Shown: positions 53,368 through 60,331 of the stretch, one piece after another | Position numbering within the stretch: the first letter of the stretch is position 1 | How the letters are laid out: every line of letters starts with the position of its first letter | DNA from: Clostridia bacterium | Lineage (GTDB): Bacteria > Bacillota > Clostridia > Oscillospirales > CAG-272 | Length of the DNA stretch: 60,331 nt | Direction: 5' to 3' | Assembly: GCA_017936565.1 (NCBI GenBank) | Contig: JAGBFG010000020.1 | Coordinates: forward strand, 1 to 60,331 | The notes under the pieces: model-generated | The model's database searches: none | Told to the model about the DNA's origin: nothing | The model's input: the letters and a program-made list of their open reading frames with translations, nothing else | Program-made: the position numbers and the translations under genes

Positions 53368-53792
53368 AAGATTTTCTTGTATAAACAAGCATCCTCCGTT
53401 GGATTTTGGTAATAACGGGGTCTGTGCCCCGACAGAGTAAAGCCCAAGGCTTCGTACAGGCTTCTTGCGGGGGTGTTGCTCTCTCTTACCTCCAAAAAGC
53501 AGAGAGAAACGGTATCCAAAAAGAAAGCAAGAAGCCTTCTGGCATATCCTTGACGGCGAAAAGGGGGAAGGGCTGCTATGCGCAAAACCTCGCCCTCAGG
53601 GGGGATAACAGAGACAAGCAGGTAGGCGCAAAGAGCGCCGTCCTTCTCTATGACAAAGGCGCCCCCTGCGGCTGACTCAAAATGGGAAAGAAGGGCGTTT
53701 TCCGACCAGAAATCGTGGGGAAAACACGCCTTTTCCGCCAAGGCGAGCGCGGGAATGTCCTTTTTTTCGGCTCTTCTGCAATAGAGCGCCAT
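53364..53792 (-). CDS. rimI: GNAT N-acetyltransferase, RimI-like
   Basis: Candidate ribosomal-protein S18 or general N-alpha-acetyltransferase, based on family and the tsaD neighbour. The 142 residues show the GNAT signature: RRAEKKDIPALALAEKACF, LRIAALPPFRRQGYARRLLAFFL (acetyl-CoA loop RRQGYA) and LEVRESNTPARSLYEALGF, ending PRYYQNPTEDACLYKK with the tyrosine pair of RimI. The ribosome site AAAGGGG overlaps the galU end. Confidence 0.88.
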   Translation of the reverse strand: MALYCRRAEKKDIPALALAEKACFPHDFWSENALLSHFESAAGGAFVIEKDGALCAYLLVSVIPPEGEVLRIAALPPFRRQGYARRLLAFFLDTVSLCFLEVRESNTPARSLYEALGFTLSGHRPRYYQNPTEDACLYKKIL

Positions 53793-53793
53793 C

Positions 53794-54675
53794 TTAAAGC
53801 CCCTTTACAAATTCACGGAGAAAGGCGATAAAATCGTCCTTGATTTCTTCGTGACAAGCGGCTCTTGCGACGTTTGCCATCATAAAGCCGAGCTTGGAGC
53901 CCATATCGTATCTGGTTCCTTCAAATTCCAGCGCCGTGACGCCCTTCTCTCTTGCGTAGAGTGCCATAGCGTCGGTCAACTGGATCTCTCCGCCCGCGCC
54001 GGGGGGCAGGGCGTCGATGATGTCAAAGAACTCGGGGGTCAGAAGCACGCGCCCTAAAATAGAGAGGTTGGAAAACTCCTGTCCCTTTTTGGGCTTTTCA
54101 ATCATATCATCACAGAAGTACAGGTTGTCCTTTCCTTCCATTTTCTCGACCTTTAAGGAGCAGTATTTGCTCACAAGCTCCATGGATACGGGCTTTACCC
54201 CGACAACAGGGCGTCCGTATGCTTCATAAGCGTCCATCAGCTGACGGCAAACTGGGGTTTCGGAGAAAATAATATCATCGCCATAAAGCACGCAAAAGGG
54301 CTCGTTGCCTACAAAGCTGCGGGCTCTGCCAACGGCGTGCCCCAAGCCTCTTGCTTCCTTTTGACGCAGGAAATAAATGTTTGCCTTGTCAGCGATGCTG
54401 CGGATTCTTTCCGCCTCGGCGGTCTTGCCCGAGGCAAGAAGCTTTGCCTCGTACTCGGGAGAATAATCGAAGAAATCCTCCATCGCGTCCTTGTCCCTGC
54501 TGGTGATAATTAAAATATCCTTGATGCCCGAGGCGACAGCCTCTTCTACCAAAAAGGAAACGGCGGGCATATCTACAATGGGGAGCATTTCCTTGGGAAC
54601 GGCGTGAGAAATGGGCAGCATACGCGTGCCAAGACCTGCTGCGGGAATGATAGCTTTTGTAATCGGTTTCATCAT
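53794..54675 (-). CDS. galU: UTP-glucose-1-phosphate uridylyltransferase
   Basis: Makes UDP-glucose for glycolipids, wall polymers and the Leloir pathway. The 293 residues have IPAAGLGTRMLPISHAVPKEMLPI (nucleotidyl loop), VEEAVASGIKDILIITSR, CVLYGDDIIFSE, and GGEIQLTDAMALYAREKGV. Two adjacent ATGs follow AAAGGAT. It may supply the sugar donor for the glycosyltransferase at 47754, though they are not linked. Confidence 0.95.
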   Translation of the reverse strand: MMKPITKAIIPAAGLGTRMLPISHAVPKEMLPIVDMPAVSFLVEEAVASGIKDILIITSRDKDAMEDFFDYSPEYEAKLLASGKTAEAERIRSIADKANIYFLRQKEARGLGHAVGRARSFVGNEPFCVLYGDDIIFSETPVCRQLMDAYEAYGRPVVGVKPVSMELVSKYCSLKVEKMEGKDNLYFCDDMIEKPKKGQEFSNLSILGRVLLTPEFFDIIDALPPGAGGEIQLTDAMALYAREKGVTALEFEGTRYDMGSKLGFMMANVARAACHEEIKDDFIAFLREFVKGL

Positions 54676-54726
54676 ATATCCTTTCTTTTCTTTATAGCTT
54701 TTTCAAGAAAAAGTCTTGCGTCAATT

Positions 54727-55713
54727 TTAAGCGCGCGAAAGCAGCGCGTCCAAAAGCCGTTTTACTGCCTCATCAATATGGGAAGCGGCAATGGTGCAGC
54801 CTGCGGCGCGCACGTGCCCACCCCCTTCAAAGAGAGCGGCAATTTGCGCCACGTTGAAGCCAGAGGAGCGGAGCGAGGCCTTGAAGCTGCCATCCTTGCT
54901 TTCCCGTATGACAAAGGCGATTTCAACGCCTGCGCGAGAACGAACCATATCAATCATCGTGTCTAAATGCTCGTCCTCAACCCCAAGGGCCTTTCGCTCG
55001 GCTTGGGTGATGCTGACCCAAGCAATTTTACCGTTTTTGGCGGAGTGGGTGTTTTCAATGGCGAACGCCTCGGCTTTCAGCTGGCGTTCGGATTTTGCCT
55101 CAAAAAGCAGATGGTTGATTTCGGCGGAATCCACGCCCTTGTCCTCTAAGAGCGCCGCGGCGATTCGCAGGGTGCGGGATGTGGTGTTGGAATAACGGTA
55201 GCAGCCCGTGTCAGAGGACAGGGCGGCGTAAATAGCCTTTTTTGCCGCTAAGGGAATTTGCTTGATGATCCCCTGCCGCAGAGCTTCCTCTGCCAATAAA
55301 TACACAAGCTCGCCTGCCGCCGCGGCGGTAGAATCGATCAGGGCGGGGGCAAAGGGTGTGCCGACGGCGTGGTGGTCAATCATTAAAACGGGGGCACGCT
55401 TACCCGTTAAATGTGGGGCAAGCTCTCCCATTTGCTGAGGAGAGGGAACGTCCACCGATATGATGTCATAGTCACCCTCGGGAAGCGCGGAGAAGACGGG
55501 AAAGGCGTTTGCCATAAAGGCAAGGCGCTCGGGCATGCTGTCGGCGCAAAGCCCATAGCCGTTTATTCCCATTTCTTTCAGCACGTGCAAAAGCGCAAAG
55601 GCGCTGCCTACCGTATCTCCGTCAGGATGGCGGTGCATCAGCACCAGGGGAGAGCGCAGGCTTTTGAGCTTTTCAAGCGTTTCCTTGACGGACAGCATAG
55701 GGAAATTACTCAT
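54727..55713 (-). CDS. DHH/DHHA1 phosphoesterase, NrnA-like
   Basis: Bifunctional oligoribonuclease/pAp phosphatase family. The 328 residues carry the DHH motifs: LVLMHRHPDGDTVGSAFAL, ISVDVPSP, VLMIDHHAVGTP, SDTGCYRYSNT, and the DHHA1 end FKASLRSSGFNVAQIAALFEGGGHVRAAGCTI. It degrades nano-RNAs or cyclic-dinucleotide products in this fold. The ATG at 55713 overlaps rbfA by 8 bases after GGGGAGG, the usual rbfA-nrnA arrangement. Confidence 0.9.
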   Translation of the reverse strand: MSNFPMLSVKETLEKLKSLRSPLVLMHRHPDGDTVGSAFALLHVLKEMGINGYGLCADSMPERLAFMANAFPVFSALPEGDYDIISVDVPSPQQMGELAPHLTGKRAPVLMIDHHAVGTPFAPALIDSTAAAAGELVYLLAEEALRQGIIKQIPLAAKKAIYAALSSDTGCYRYSNTTSRTLRIAAALLEDKGVDSAEINHLLFEAKSERQLKAEAFAIENTHSAKNGKIAWVSITQAERKALGVEDEHLDTMIDMVRSRAGVEIAFVIRESKDGSFKASLRSSGFNVAQIAALFEGGGHVRAAGCTIAASHIDEAVKRLLDALLSRA

Positions 55714-56101
55714 TACTTTCCTCCCCGCCTGCTTTTTTTCTTTCCTCGGCGATACGCTTGTCGTCCTCTTCGATTTGGTGAAGCAAGCTGGCAATATGGG
55801 CGCCATGGGCAAGAGAGCGGTCAGAAACAAAGAGAAGCTCAGGGGTGATACGCAAATTCAACGTCGCGGCTAAATGACGGCGAAGCATACCCGAAGCCCG
55901 TTTTAGCGCGTTTAGTACCTCTTTTTCTTCTCCTTGCAGAAAAGAAACGAAAATTTTAGCGATTTTTAAGTCAGCGGCGACCTCTGCCCGCGTCACCGAC
56001 ACGAAGGAAGCGGCAAGGACGGGGTCCCTTGCGCTGCGCAACGCAATGGCGAGCTCTTGGGATACGGCGTCGTTGATGCGCTCTTTACGATAATTTGACA
56101 T
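55706..56101 (-). CDS. rbfA: Ribosome-binding factor A
   Basis: Assists 30S maturation and 16S 5'-end processing. The 131 residues match RbfA: YRKERINDAVSQELAIALRSARDP, VSVTRAEVAADLKIAKIFVSFLQGEEKE, RRHLAATLNLRITPELLFVSDRSLAHGAHIASLL. It usually follows infB; here murI lies upstream instead, and the phosphoesterase overlaps its end. Confidence 0.95.
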   Translation of the reverse strand: MSNYRKERINDAVSQELAIALRSARDPVLAASFVSVTRAEVAADLKIAKIFVSFLQGEEKEVLNALKRASGMLRRHLAATLNLRITPELLFVSDRSLAHGAHIASLLHQIEEDDKRIAEERKKAGGEESNE

Positions 56102-56160
56102 AATATTCTCCTTAGTTTATACATCATCGCTTGCAAGCAAGCTGTTTTTAACAAATGAAT

Positions 56161-56925
56161 TTATAGGGGTAGGGATACCTCTTTCGCTTCCACGCTCTCG
56201 TCCTTCAAAAGGAATCGGGCGGTAGCGGAAAAAAGAGAGGAATTTTGGGTGGTAAAGAAGAGCTTTTCCCCTCGCCCCGACAGAGCGGGAACGGAAGCGG
56301 CGGCAATGCTTGCGCAATCGACAAGCGGCGTGCGGGGAAGGAGCCTTTGTATCACGGGGGAAAGCCAGGAAAAATGCGTGCAGCCTAAAATCAGGGCATC
56401 CGTTTTGGTGTCGAAAAAGGGGGATAGATAATATTTTGCCGCCGCTAAGGAAACGGGGTTGTCTTTATCGGCAAAGCCGTTTTCCACCAAGGAAACGAAC
56501 AAAGGACAAGCCACGGAAAGAAGCTTAGCTTCGGGCAGCTCCTTTTGCAAGGCAAGAGGAAAAGAGCGGCTTTGGACGGTAGCGTTTGTGGCAAGGATGC
56601 CCAAGGTATTTCCTTTATAAAGGCTTTTGGCAACGGAAACAGAGGGGGAAAGAACGCCGTAAAGCGGGAGTGAAAACTCCTCTTGCAAGCGAGGAAGAGC
56701 CAAGGCACTTACCGTTCCGCAGGCGAAAAGCACCGAGGATGCCCCCATTTCTATGAAAAAGCGTAGCGCGCTCTTGGCGGCAAGAAAAACGCTCTCGGGG
56801 GAAAGACTGCCATAAGGAAGGCGGGCGGTGTCCGCCAGATACACAATGTCCGCCCGGGGGGATTTTTGCTTCAAGGCTTTCAGTGCGGAAAGCCCCCCAA
56901 GACCGCTATCAAAAACACCTATCAT
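56161..56925 (-). CDS. murI: Glutamate racemase
   Basis: Provides D-glutamate for peptidoglycan. The 254 residues open IGVFDSGLGGLSALKALK and have YLADTARLPYGS, FACGTVSALALP with the first catalytic Cys (the family usual is CNT, here CGT) and LGCTHFSWLSPVI with the second Cys. The ATG at 56925 overlaps the ddl TGA by four bases (ATGA), which supports it over a GTG four codons earlier. Sits with ddl, a coherent wall-precursor pair. Confidence 0.92.
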   Translation of the reverse strand: MIGVFDSGLGGLSALKALKQKSPRADIVYLADTARLPYGSLSPESVFLAAKSALRFFIEMGASSVLFACGTVSALALPRLQEEFSLPLYGVLSPSVSVAKSLYKGNTLGILATNATVQSRSFPLALQKELPEAKLLSVACPLFVSLVENGFADKDNPVSLAAAKYYLSPFFDTKTDALILGCTHFSWLSPVIQRLLPRTPLVDCASIAAASVPALSGRGEKLFFTTQNSSLFSATARFLLKDESVEAKEVSLPL

Positions 56926-57356
56926 TCCGCAAGCCACCCCTTGACCAACCGCAAAAGCGTGTCTTCCGATGCCAAGGAAAGAAGCCTTGGAACCATGCTG
57001 GTTTTGGTGAAGCCGGGCGAGGTGTTGATTTCGTTGAAGTACAAGGCGCCGTTTTCTTTTTTCAAAAAGTCCACGCGCACAAGATGCCGACAGCGAAGCG
57101 CTAAAAATGCCTGCTTGGCAAAGAGAGCAACCCTTTCGCTTTCCTCTTGGGAAAGACGGGCAGGGATAAAAACGCTTGCTTTTCCTTCCCCGTATTTTGC
57201 CTCATAGTCGTAAAAGGGCGAATGGGAAAGAATTTCAGCGGGGGTCGAGGCAAAAAGCGTTCCGTTCTCTTCCCAAACCGCCACCTCGATTTCAGAGCCC
57301 TTGATGTATTCCTCCGCCAAAATTTCAGAGGAAAGAAGGGAAGCGGAAAGCAGGGC
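56922..57356 (-). pseudogene. ddl: D-alanine-D-alanine ligase, C-terminal part (-1 frame)
   Basis: After the break at 57356-57362 the ligase continues in the -1 frame: KALLSASLLSSEILAEEYIKG, then EVAVWEENGTLFASTPAEI, a central loop FYDYEAKYGEGKASVFIPARL, RVDFLKKENGALYFNEINTSPGFTKTSM with the metal-binding Glu and Asn, and a normal terminus overlapping murI. No ribosome site precedes it; the first start-like codon in the frame is a TTG at 57320. It therefore needs frameshifting, or the sequence is off by one A. Confidence 0.85.
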
Positions 57357-57967
57357 TTTTTTAGCTCGCTTCTCTCTCTTACGAGAGATGCGCCAAGGGA
57401 GCTGCCCGAAACGCAGGGCTTGATAAAAACGGGGAACCCGAAGGCGTCCTCTACTGCCCTTGCGGCTACTTCACAGTCCTTGAGCGTGGGGCTTTGCAGA
57501 AAAATACATTGAAAGGGAACGACAGGAACGCCGACGGCGGAAACAACGGCCTTGGCAAGCGCCTTATGCATTCCCAAGGCAGAGGACAAGGTGTCTGCTC
57601 CGAAAAAGGGAATGCCCGCAAGCGTCAGGGCGCCTTGCAAGGCGCCGTCCTCTCCGTAAGTACCGTGAATGACGGAAAAAACAGCATCGGGGGAAAAGCG
57701 CTCTCCCTTTTCTGTTTGAAAAAAGAGCGGGGCGTTTCCTCGATATACCGCAAACAAGGGGACAGAAGCGGTTTGCCACCCCTCTTCCTTGCTTAACAGC
57801 TCTTGGGCAGAGCCCCTGTATAACAGCATTTGTCCGTCCTTGGTGACGCCAATAGGATAAAGGGGGTTGGGTAATTGGGATAAAACGGAAAGCAGGTAAG
57901 AGGCGGAAGCAAGAGAAACCTCATGCTCTCGGCTTCTTCCCCCAAAAAGCAGAGCGATTTTTTTCAT
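57101..57967 (-). pseudogene. ddl: D-alanine-D-alanine ligase, N-terminal part, frameshifted
   Basis: Ligates two D-alanines for peptidoglycan. Residues 1-204 match Ddl: IALLFGGRSREHEVSLASA, VFSVIHGTYGEDGALQGALTLAGIPFFGA, MHKALAKAV and FPVFIKPCVSGSSLGASLV (ATP lysine and loop). After ERSELKK, at the codons CTA AAA AAG, the frame runs into an unrelated Phe/Arg/Pro-rich tail to 57101. A -1 shift at A AAA AAG, the dnaX slippery heptamer, restores the ligase, giving about 348 residues joined, a normal Ddl length. A missing A in the sequence or a real mutation are alternatives. The purine-rich GAGAGAGAAG upstream could act like a Shine-Dalgarno stimulator. Confidence 0.85.
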
Positions 57968-58049
57968 AGGTAATCCTTTCGAGGCAAAGCCTTTTTCTTT
58001 ATTACCATTGTATGAAAAAAAGCGGGAAGCTTTCCTGTTTTATCGGGTT

Positions 58050-58859
58050 TTATCGGGTTAAAATGACAACGCGGTCATTTCCGCCCAAGTCTTTTTTGAG
58101 GGCGGGCGTGTATCCCTTCTCCTTGCCAAGCGCGAAAAGCGCTTGTCCTTGGTCGAAGCCAATTTCAAACAAAAACAGGGAAGGGAAATAGGATGAGAGA
58201 ATTGCCTTGTAAAAGAGAAGCCCGTCCCTTCCGCCGTTCAAGGCAGAAAGCGGCTCGAAGGAAAGCTCGGGAGCAAGGTCCTCGAGCACCCCTTGCCGAA
58301 TATAAGGGGGGTTGGAGAGAATAGCGTCTGCCTCTTTTACAAGAGAAAGGGGAGAGGGGGATAAAAGGTCAGCCTCTAAAAAGCGTATCCTTTCCGAAAG
58401 CCCCAAACGCACGGCGTTCTTTTTCGCTATATCCAAGGCGTCCCTAGAAATATCGACTGCTATGGCAGAGGTGTCAGGTCGGTGCCGCAGGACAGAAAGG
58501 GCGATGCACCCGCTCCCCGTACCCAAATCGGCAAACAATGCCCCCTTGGGCAGACGCCGAATCGCCTCTTCCACCAAAATCTCGGTGTCGGCTCTGGGAA
58601 TAAGACAGGCAGGAGAAACCGAGAAGGCTTCGCCGTAAAACCCTGTTTCTCCCAAAATATATTGCAGGGGCTCGCGGGAAAGACGGCGCTTGACGGCAGA
58701 AGCCAAGGACGAACTTGTAAAGTCTTGTTTACAAATCTCGGCTTGAAGCGCCTCTGCCATAGAGATGCTTTCAAAATGCGCAACCAAAAGCCTTGCCTCA
58801 TAGCGAGCGTTTTCAATGTTGGCTTGGGAGAGCGCCTTTGCTATATCAAGTATTGTCAT
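58050..58859 (-). CDS. prmC: Peptide chain release factor N5-glutamine methyltransferase
   Basis: Methylates the GGQ glutamine of RF1 and RF2 using SAM. The 269 residues have an N-terminal helical domain, LIPRADTEILVEEAI, the SAM loop FADLGTGSGCIALSV, AVDISRDALDIAKKNA, the catalytic ILSNPPYIRQ and LFEIGFDQG. It overlaps the DUF1385 gene by 14 bases. prfA itself is not in the window. Confidence 0.94.
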   Translation of the reverse strand: MTILDIAKALSQANIENARYEARLLVAHFESISMAEALQAEICKQDFTSSSLASAVKRRLSREPLQYILGETGFYGEAFSVSPACLIPRADTEILVEEAIRRLPKGALFADLGTGSGCIALSVLRHRPDTSAIAVDISRDALDIAKKNAVRLGLSERIRFLEADLLSPSPLSLVKEADAILSNPPYIRQGVLEDLAPELSFEPLSALNGGRDGLLFYKAILSSYFPSLFLFEIGFDQGQALFALGKEKGYTPALKKDLGGNDRVVILTR

Positions 58860-59946
58860 CTTTTTTGTTTTTCTTCTTTTTCTTTTCGGGGGGATTGGTG
58901 TATTCGTCCCTTACTACATAGTCTGCCTTGGAAAAGTCGGGAAATTCATCGTAAAGAGCGCATTTCAGGGCAACGATTGCCACCTCTAACTGCTCCTCAT
59001 CGGGCTCTCTTGTGGTAAGACGCTGCATCCAAAGACCGGGAGCGGAGAGAAAACGGACAACAGGGCCGTTGTGCTTGCCCGCGTACATCAGAAATTCAAA
59101 GCCAAGACCCACGATAATGGGCAGAATGAGAATGCCGATGAGGGTGTAAATGAGAGCGCTTAAATCCCGTCCGAATACATCGATACTCCAAAAAGCGAAA
59201 TTCCAGTCCAAGACCACCTCGCAAAGAAAGCGGATGCCAAGAGAGACCAAAATGCTCAAAAGCAGCATTACGAAGATGAAGCTTGTGCCGCAGCGAGGAT
59301 GAAAGCGCGTGAATTTTTTGGCGTTTTCGGGCGTCAGCTCCTCGCCCGCCTCGTAGCAGGCGATGCTCTTATGCTCGGCGCCGTGGTAGGCAAAGGTGCG
59401 CTTGATATCCTTCATCAAGGAAACCAACGCAATGTATATAATGAAGATTGTAATACGCAGAACACCGCACAGCACTGCCTTCCAAATGCCAAGGTCGACG
59501 CGGAAGAGCCGCTCGGTCCAAAGGGCTATCTGGTTTGGCAGGTAGGTGAAAAGAAACAGCGCAAGGGCAATGCCAAGCGCCCCGGCAATAAACATCACGA
59601 TGTCATAGATGGATGCGCCAAAATGCTTTTTTATCCATTTTTCAAATTTGCTTTCTTCCACCTCTTCCTCAATAGCAAGCTCGGCGGAAACGCCAAGCAC
59701 GGAAAAGCTCAAAATCATAGACTCAATAAAATTGACGATACCGCGAAGCAGGGGCAAACGAAAAATCTTGTGCTTTTGACGTATGGAGACAAATTTTTGT
59801 TCCACAACGCCGATTTTTCCGTCTTCCGCACGGCAGGCGGTGCAGACGCGGTCCTTCGCCTTCATCATCACACCTTCGACAACCGCCTCACCCCCAACCT
59901 TGTTCAAGCGGCAAGAGAGGTCGTTGTTTTGTTCTTTTTTTGCCAT
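58846..59946 (-). CDS. DUF1385 (YqhQ) membrane protein
   Basis: The 366 residues start VGGEAVVEGVMMKAKDRV, with PLLRGIVNFIESM, then membrane helices near 115-145, 160-190, 225-255 and 265-295, and the conserved FAYHGAEHKSIACYEAGEELTPEN and RFHPRCGTSFIF. DUF1385 proteins commonly sit beside prmC and prfA and have been called metal-dependent enzymes, but the function is not established. The C-terminal tail is a Lys-rich run. The ATG at 59946 follows AAAGGAACG. First visible gene of the minus-strand housekeeping unit. Confidence 0.9.
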   Translation of the reverse strand: MAKKEQNNDLSCRLNKVGGEAVVEGVMMKAKDRVCTACRAEDGKIGVVEQKFVSIRQKHKIFRLPLLRGIVNFIESMILSFSVLGVSAELAIEEEVEESKFEKWIKKHFGASIYDIVMFIAGALGIALALFLFTYLPNQIALWTERLFRVDLGIWKAVLCGVLRITIFIIYIALVSLMKDIKRTFAYHGAEHKSIACYEAGEELTPENAKKFTRFHPRCGTSFIFVMLLLSILVSLGIRFLCEVVLDWNFAFWSIDVFGRDLSALIYTLIGILILPIIVGLGFEFLMYAGKHNGPVVRFLSAPGLWMQRLTTREPDEEQLEVAIVALKCALYDEFPDFSKADYVVRDEYTNPPEKKKKKNKKDDNT

Positions 59947-60301
59947 AATCGTTCCTTTCTTTTGCTGTCTGTGGTCCCGCGGCAAAGACGCTTGTCCTTT
60001 TTGCATTGTCTGCCTTTGGTATAATAAACATAATAAAAATGTAGGATTTTGCCTGAAAAATACCGTTTTGCCCTTTCAAAAGGTGACAAAAGATAATTCG
60101 GGTTATAAACAGCGCATTATACATTTTACCACAATGTTTCAAAAAAAGAAACTGTTTTTTGTAAATTTCCCAAAAAAAATATAATATAGCGCCTTTTCTT
60201 GACAAAAAGTCAAAAAAAGGGAGGAAAAGAGGGAAGAAAATGCGCAAAACGCCAAAAAGCGAAAAAAGGTTAAAAAAAGTGAAAAAAATGAAAAAAAGGG
60301 G

Positions 60302-60330
60302 TTGACAAATAAAAAAGAGTGTGGTATACT
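60302..60330 (+). promoter_or_regulatory. Strong promoter pointing out of the window
   Basis: TTGACA, 17-bp spacer, TATACT, one base from the right edge. The gene it drives is outside. The 60007-60301 stretch has no gene; it is strongly A-rich on the plus strand with repeated AAAAAG-type runs. Confidence 0.8.
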
Positions 60331-60331
60331 A

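Noticed and set aside
59888-60247. 119-codon minus-strand open frame at the right edge
   Set aside because: Covers an A-rich intergenic stretch and the DUF1385 start; composition is Phe/Lys-rich low-complexity.

Overview
The window reads as a gene-dense stretch of a Bacillota (class Clostridia) chromosome, probably an uncultured anaerobe. The evidence is gene content: Rex, a DnaD/DnaC-type primosome pair, class 1B dihydroorotate dehydrogenase with PyrK, a short type-2 ArgC, TIGR04076, DUF975 and DUF1385/YqhQ proteins. Promoters are textbook sigma-A type (TTGACA, 17 bp, TATAAT), ribosome binding sites are AGGAGG-like, and the base composition is moderate. I see no rRNA, tRNA, CRISPR array, prophage or insertion sequence.

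Layout. 1-255: two and a half copies of a 98-bp hairpin-rich tandem repeat abutting the stop codon of a large ABC transporter (256-3255, minus). 3477-7656: small unlinked genes (TIGR04076, galM, thiN, DUF2752, DUF4190 and DUF975 membrane proteins). 7804-21983: purine operon driven by one promoter and a ZTP riboswitch: purE, purC, a PurF-like gene, purM, a formate/nitrite-family channel, purN, a PurO-type IMP cyclohydrolase, a free-standing AICAR transformylase, purD, purL and fhs. 22200-31212: arginine operon argGHCJBDF under ArgR-type operators, ending in a frameshifted DUF1275 gene. 31405-40441, minus: UMP operon pyrC-carB-pyrK-pyrD-pyrF-pyrE-pyrB-pyrI, with carB interrupted by an in-frame TAA and no carA. 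40496-44402: a small HMA-like protein, an S24-family repressor and two secreted proteins, one with four cysteine-rich repeats. 44428-48968: alanine-type aminotransferase, an NhaC antiporter carrying a DnaJ-like zinc-finger insert, and an MGDG-synthase-like glycosyltransferase. 49023-59946, minus: a housekeeping run (DUF1385, prmC, ddl, murI, rbfA, DHH phosphoesterase, galU, rimI, tsaD, rex, dnaD, dnaC-like, YpsA-like). A strong promoter at 60302-60330 points out of the window.

How the genes fit together. The purine operon holds a coherent formate-dependent variant: a formate-type channel, formate-THF ligase, and transformylases (PurN, AICAR transformylase) that use its product, with PurH replaced by two separate proteins. 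Its PurF homologue lacks the glutaminase cysteine. Arginine and UMP synthesis both need carbamoyl phosphate, yet only a broken carB is present here.

The most unusual signals are three housekeeping genes that each need one recoding event or one base change to be whole. DUF1275 and ddl are broken exactly at in-frame A-AAA-AAC and A-AAA-AAG heptamers, the classic -1 slippery sequences, and carB has a TAA in frame. Other notable signals are a 39-bp direct repeat that continues the pyrI frame past its stop, and the zinc-finger-bearing antiporter.
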